Origin: Brachionus manjavacas
Lineage: Eukaryota > Rotifera > Eurotatoria > Ploima > Brachionidae
DNA length: 64,000 nt
Direction: 5' to 3'
Assembly (NCBI GenBank): GCA_019054805.1
Contig: JAHQIY010000021.1
Location: 434,001 to 498,000 of the forward strand
Positions 60,772-64,000 of the stretch are shown here, in pieces. Under the pieces are notes generated by a model. The model had not been told where the DNA came from, did no database searches, and saw only the letters and a program-made list of their open reading frames with translations. Position 1 is the stretch's first letter; the number at the start of each line of letters is the position of its first letter. The position numbers and the translations under genes are program-made.

Positions 60772-63489
60772 ATGTATAAAAAAGCTATAAATAAGCTAAT
60801 TTTTATAATATTACTATATTTTTTTAGTACAGCTAGCCTATTAGCCAATGTAAGCAGTTATAAATTTGCTTTTAGTAGCAACCAAAATAATTTAGAAGAA
60901 ACTTTGTTTTCTATTAATATTAACAAGTTAGGTTCTAAAGATACCGTTTTAGGGTATATTAACTATAGTAATAACCAAGTATTTTTACCGTTACAAGAAG
61001 TATTTTTTTTGCTAGGCTTTACCGCTTACTTGGTTAAAGATAACGATGACTTTAATATAGAAGGCACATACTTTAACTATAAATTTAATATTAATTTAAA
61101 TAACGATTACATAAAAACCAACACCACTAAAGCCAATAATAATATTCCGTTTAATGCCTTTATTATTAATAATAGTAACGAAGTTTTTATTAATACCGAT
61201 TATTTAGCCAATAATTTTAGCCTGTTATTAGAAATTAACCGTGCAGATTTATCTATAGTATTTAAAGCACTAAATAATAAATTTGCCGATGAAATACTTG
61301 CAGAAGCAGAAAAAAAACGCCAAGCTTTAAACTCTAACTCTTCTGCAAAAAATTACAAAGTACCAATAACCTATGCTAATCGCCCTACTTTTTGGGTTAA
61401 CACGCTAGGGGTAAAATATACTATAGATTACACTAAAAACACTTACAACAACCAACACAGTTACAACAATAATGTATCTTTAATTACTGGTGGTTTGTTA
61501 TTTGGGTTTGATAGCACCATTAACGCTACCTACAGAGCTAACAGCAATAAATATACATCTAAATCTAGCTATATTAATTTTAGCAGACCGTTTACCAATA
61601 AGTATATTAAATATATTTCGTTAGTAGATACTACTACTTTAGCTATTAATGGGGTTTCTAAAGCACAACTACAGCAAGGCTTTTATGCTTCTAGCCTAGA
61701 CGACTACGGCATTAATGCAGATAAAACCATTACCATTGCCGGAGCCCTACAACCAGACGAAGAAGTAGAATTATACAAAAATAATGTGCTAATAGATTAC
61801 GCTAAAAACACCAACGGAAGCTATAATTTTACCATTACTAACGTAGCTTTAGGGGTAAATAACTTTAAGCTAGTTTTTTACGATAAATTTGGCAATACCA
61901 GAGAAGAAACTAAAACATACGTAATAAACAACGAAACTTTAAATAAAAATAGTTTTTCTAGTAAATTTTCGGTTACTACTGCCCGTAAAGATTTACTAGT
62001 TAATGAAAATAAAAATAAACGCAACAACAATACTAATAATAAAAAGTATATTAACGCCAATGCACAAATTAGTTATGGTTTAGGTGGTAATTTAAATGTT
62101 ACATCGTTTTATGCATTACAACAAAACCCTAGTTATAATAGTAATATAGCTAGTAAATCTAATAACTATGCACAGCAACATATTGTTGGTTTAAGCTCTA
62201 ATTTTTATTTACTGGGGGCTTCGTTAGTAAATTCTGTATATTATAATACTAATAATACACAAACGGGGTTTAATAGCAATGTGTATACATCTTTTTTAAA
62301 GGGCAGTTTATATGGCGGTATAAATTACTATGGCAACACGCAAACGCAAGAATCTTACCAAGGCAGTAATTACAATAAATATAAAATTACCGCCAGATAC
62401 AACAATAGCATTAAATTTATTAACTTGCCTTTTTCTTTTAATTATACATCTAACAAGCTAAACGGCTCTAATAATTATATTAATAGCACGTATCAAGGTA
62501 GAGTTTCTAAATCTTTAATACGCTATATTTTTACATCGTTTAGTGTTAAACACAACCACGCACAAAGTAATACTTATTCTAGCAACTATACTACCGCAAT
62601 TATAGGTAACAATTACAATTACAAAGGTAAAATAAACTACAACAACAAGCTTAATTTTAGCCTAAACCAAGCTACTAAGTTACAAAGTATAGAAAATTCG
62701 TTATCTTATAAAATTAACAACAACCACAATGCTAAATTTACGTTTAATTCTACTTTGGTTGGTAGTAAAAAATATACACATACTGCAGGGGTTGGCTATA
62801 GTGGTAAGTATAGATTTGGTTTGTTTGGGGTTAGTGCATCTGGCAGTAATAGCACTTTTAGCGCTTCTTTTAGTTATTCTGCTGCTATTATTTACCACAG
62901 TAAACGCCATAAAATATTTATAAGCCCTAATATTAATAGTAGCAGGCAAGCTAAAATTATTGCTTTTACTTACATAGATAACAACGCCAATAATAAATAC
63001 GATAAAAATATAGATACCAACCTTAACAACGCAGGTTTAGTAGTAAATGGCTCTAATGTTAATAATAATTACAATGCTCATTATTCTATAATAGAAAACA
63101 GCAGGCCGTATTCTAGCAATAAAATTTATTTATCAGAAGAAGCATTAGACGATATTACACTAACGCCATATTACCAAACTAGCCCCGTGTTAGCAATACC
63201 CAATGCAACTAATTTTATAGATGTTCCTGCTAAGCAATCTGGCAATATTTACGGAGTACTTTACAATGTAGATAAATCTGTAGTAGCATACTACAAAATA
63301 CAATTAACCGATAGCAACAACAAAGTAATAGCAACCGCATTTACCAATAAAAATGGTCAGTTTTCTATAGAAACTATTCCGTATGGTAATTACATTATTA
63401 CCACTACCACTAAAAATGGTACAAAATTAAGCACAAATAACTTTAATGTAGCAGATTTTGAAATAAACGAAGACTTTTATTTAAAATAG
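60772..63489 (+). CDS. outer-membrane pilus usher
   Basis: The 905-residue protein has a signal peptide (about 1-26), an N-terminal periplasmic domain (about 30-180) and a Lys/Asn linker. A large barrel follows, rich in Tyr/Asn/Ser strands, with a plug-like insertion (DYGINADKTITIAGAL, GSYNFTITNVALG). C-terminal periplasmic domains end in a carboxypeptidase-regulatory-like Ig fold (IQLTDSNNKV, GQFSIETIPYGNY). The layout matches the alternative/archaic usher type more than FimD. It should export all subunits of this locus. Confidence 0.85.
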   Translation: MYKKAINKLIFIILLYFFSTASLLANVSSYKFAFSSNQNNLEETLFSININKLGSKDTVLGYINYSNNQVFLPLQEVFFLLGFTAYLVKDNDDFNIEGTYFNYKFNINLNNDYIKTNTTKANNNIPFNAFIINNSNEVFINTDYLANNFSLLLEINRADLSIVFKALNNKFADEILAEAEKKRQALNSNSSAKNYKVPITYANRPTFWVNTLGVKYTIDYTKNTYNNQHSYNNNVSLITGGLLFGFDSTINATYRANSNKYTSKSSYINFSRPFTNKYIKYISLVDTTTLAINGVSKAQLQQGFYASSLDDYGINADKTITIAGALQPDEEVELYKNNVLIDYAKNTNGSYNFTITNVALGVNNFKLVFYDKFGNTREETKTYVINNETLNKNSFSSKFSVTTARKDLLVNENKNKRNNNTNNKKYINANAQISYGLGGNLNVTSFYALQQNPSYNSNIASKSNNYAQQHIVGLSSNFYLLGASLVNSVYYNTNNTQTGFNSNVYTSFLKGSLYGGINYYGNTQTQESYQGSNYNKYKITARYNNSIKFINLPFSFNYTSNKLNGSNNYINSTYQGRVSKSLIRYIFTSFSVKHNHAQSNTYSSNYTTAIIGNNYNYKGKINYNNKLNFSLNQATKLQSIENSLSYKINNNHNAKFTFNSTLVGSKKYTHTAGVGYSGKYRFGLFGVSASGSNSTFSASFSYSAAIIYHSKRHKIFISPNINSSRQAKIIAFTYIDNNANNKYDKNIDTNLNNAGLVVNGSNVNNNYNAHYSIIENSRPYSSNKIYLSEEALDDITLTPYYQTSPVLAIPNATNFIDVPAKQSGNIYGVLYNVDKSVVAYYKIQLTDSNNKVIATAFTNKNGQFSIETIPYGNYIITTTTKNGTKLSTNNFNVADFEINEDFYLK

Positions 63490-63613
63490 CATTATGCAAT
63501 ATTAAACCACAATATTTACTTACATATAGCGTATAAATATAAGTGCATTTTATAATACACACTAAGGCGTAAACTAACTTACCCTATGCTAAAATTAAAA
63601 CTAATATATAAAA
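63490..63613. other. intergenic region after the usher
   Basis: The usher and the reverse-strand gene converge here. No terminator-like hairpin with a T-run was recognised. Confidence 0.4.
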
Positions 63614-64000
63614 CTAATATAAATTAGCAAAAAATAGTTTGGTATTTGCTAAAATTTTGGTTTGTATGTAGTTAAAAGGTAAATTAGCGTAATCATTTAC
63701 ATTACTAGAAGACAAATAAGTAATAGGAACATCAACAGTTTTTATAACATTATTAATGTTAGTGGTTATACGCACATTGGTTTGTAAGTTATAATAACTG
63801 CTAGATAATTTAGCAACATTAACACTTTCTATTGCAATAGTAAGCGTATTATTAGCGGTTTTGCTTACTTCCATTTGGTTGTTATTAGCAAGCGTTTGTA
63901 AAAAACTAAGTATAGTATTAGTGTTAATATTAGTAGCATTGTTAATAATTAAACGTACAGGTACTCTATTACTAAGTTTTTTTTGTAAATAAACTTCTAA
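63614..64000 (-). CDS. C-terminal part of an unrecognised protein
   Basis: The reverse frame is open from the window edge to a TAG at 63614-63616, giving the last 128 residues; the ATG at 63872 is probably internal. The sequence has an alpha/beta pattern rich in Asn, Thr and Val (for example VPVRLIINNATN, TIAIESVNVAKL). No signal or motif is visible. It converges on the usher gene, so a link to the pilus cannot be read from position alone. Confidence 0.55.
   Translation of the reverse strand, partial: LEVYLQKKLSNRVPVRLIINNATNINTNTILSFLQTLANNNQMEVSKTANNTLTIAIESVNVAKLSSSYYNLQTNVRITTNINNVIKTVDVPITYLSSSNVNDYANLPFNYIQTKILANTKLFFANLY

Noticed and set aside
1-64000. TGA read as tryptophan (code 4) in an AT-rich reduced genome
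   Set aside because: Trp positions in conserved motifs use TGG, no conserved gene needs an in-frame TGA, and one gene ends in TGA.

Overview
The window is a very AT-rich chromosome segment of an alphaproteobacterium. The evidence is a conserved housekeeping order: rplU-rpmA-obgE, then nadD-rsfS-rlmH-gpmI-envC-ctpA-rppH, then rpmH-rnpA-yidD-yidC-engB and lgt-midA-pgeF. The proB-proA pair that commonly sits between obgE and nadD in this group is absent. Stops are almost all TAA or TAG, and Trp is read from TGG, so the standard bacterial code applies. Small lipoproteins, a repeat protein, a divergent class A PBP and many surface genes suggest a reduced, host-associated but probably extracellular bacterium that still has two-component signalling, a DNA photolyase and a pilus. 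I cannot name the genus from sequence alone.

Layout. 1-440: two lipoprotein or membrane fragments. 480-3462: an M20 peptidase, L21, L27 and ObgE, ending in a 16-bp tandem repeat. 3463-7211: an accessory patch of lipoproteins, one integral membrane protein and a polyampholyte repeat protein. 7331-15867: a dense forward run (nadD to uvrC). 15870-17315: a reverse outer-membrane barrel. 17604-25064: L25, Pth, YchF, a Na+-coupled transporter, PgsA, a LOG protein and a response regulator/kinase pair. 25197-32114: reverse housekeeping genes (prs, pgeF, midA, lgt, engB, yidC, yidD, rnpA, rpmH), with rpmH recovered as an unlisted 44-codon GTG-start gene. 32729-36970: tRNA-Arg, a class A PBP-like protein lacking its catalytic signatures, UbiT and UbiU.

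37092-46158: an HrgA-like nuclease, then a glycan island (38212-44302) bounded by a 181-bp direct repeat of the 3' end of coaX. The island holds WavE, GT4 and pyruvyl-transferase-family genes on the minus strand, and a nucleotidyltransferase/GDPD/HAD/cupin cassette on the plus strand. Intact coaX and ubiV follow. UbiT, UbiU and UbiV together indicate oxygen-independent ubiquinone synthesis, so low oxygen is part of the lifestyle. 46182-53292: a SAP-like protein, a DEAD helicase, tRNA-Ser and a reverse block ending in photolyase.

53461-63489: a chaperone-usher pilus locus with eight one-domain DUF4402-type pilin paralogues, one two-domain probable tip protein, a PapD-like chaperone and a 905-residue usher. 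Pilin genes are separated by duplicated hairpin terminators and use several promoters, which suggests graded or switchable subunit supply. The last 387 bases hold the C-terminal part of an unrecognised reverse-strand protein.

The strongest leads are the coaX-bounded glycan island, the multi-pilin DUF4402 locus, the PBP1A-like pseudoenzyme and the polyampholyte repeat protein. All calls are by eye; no database search was possible.
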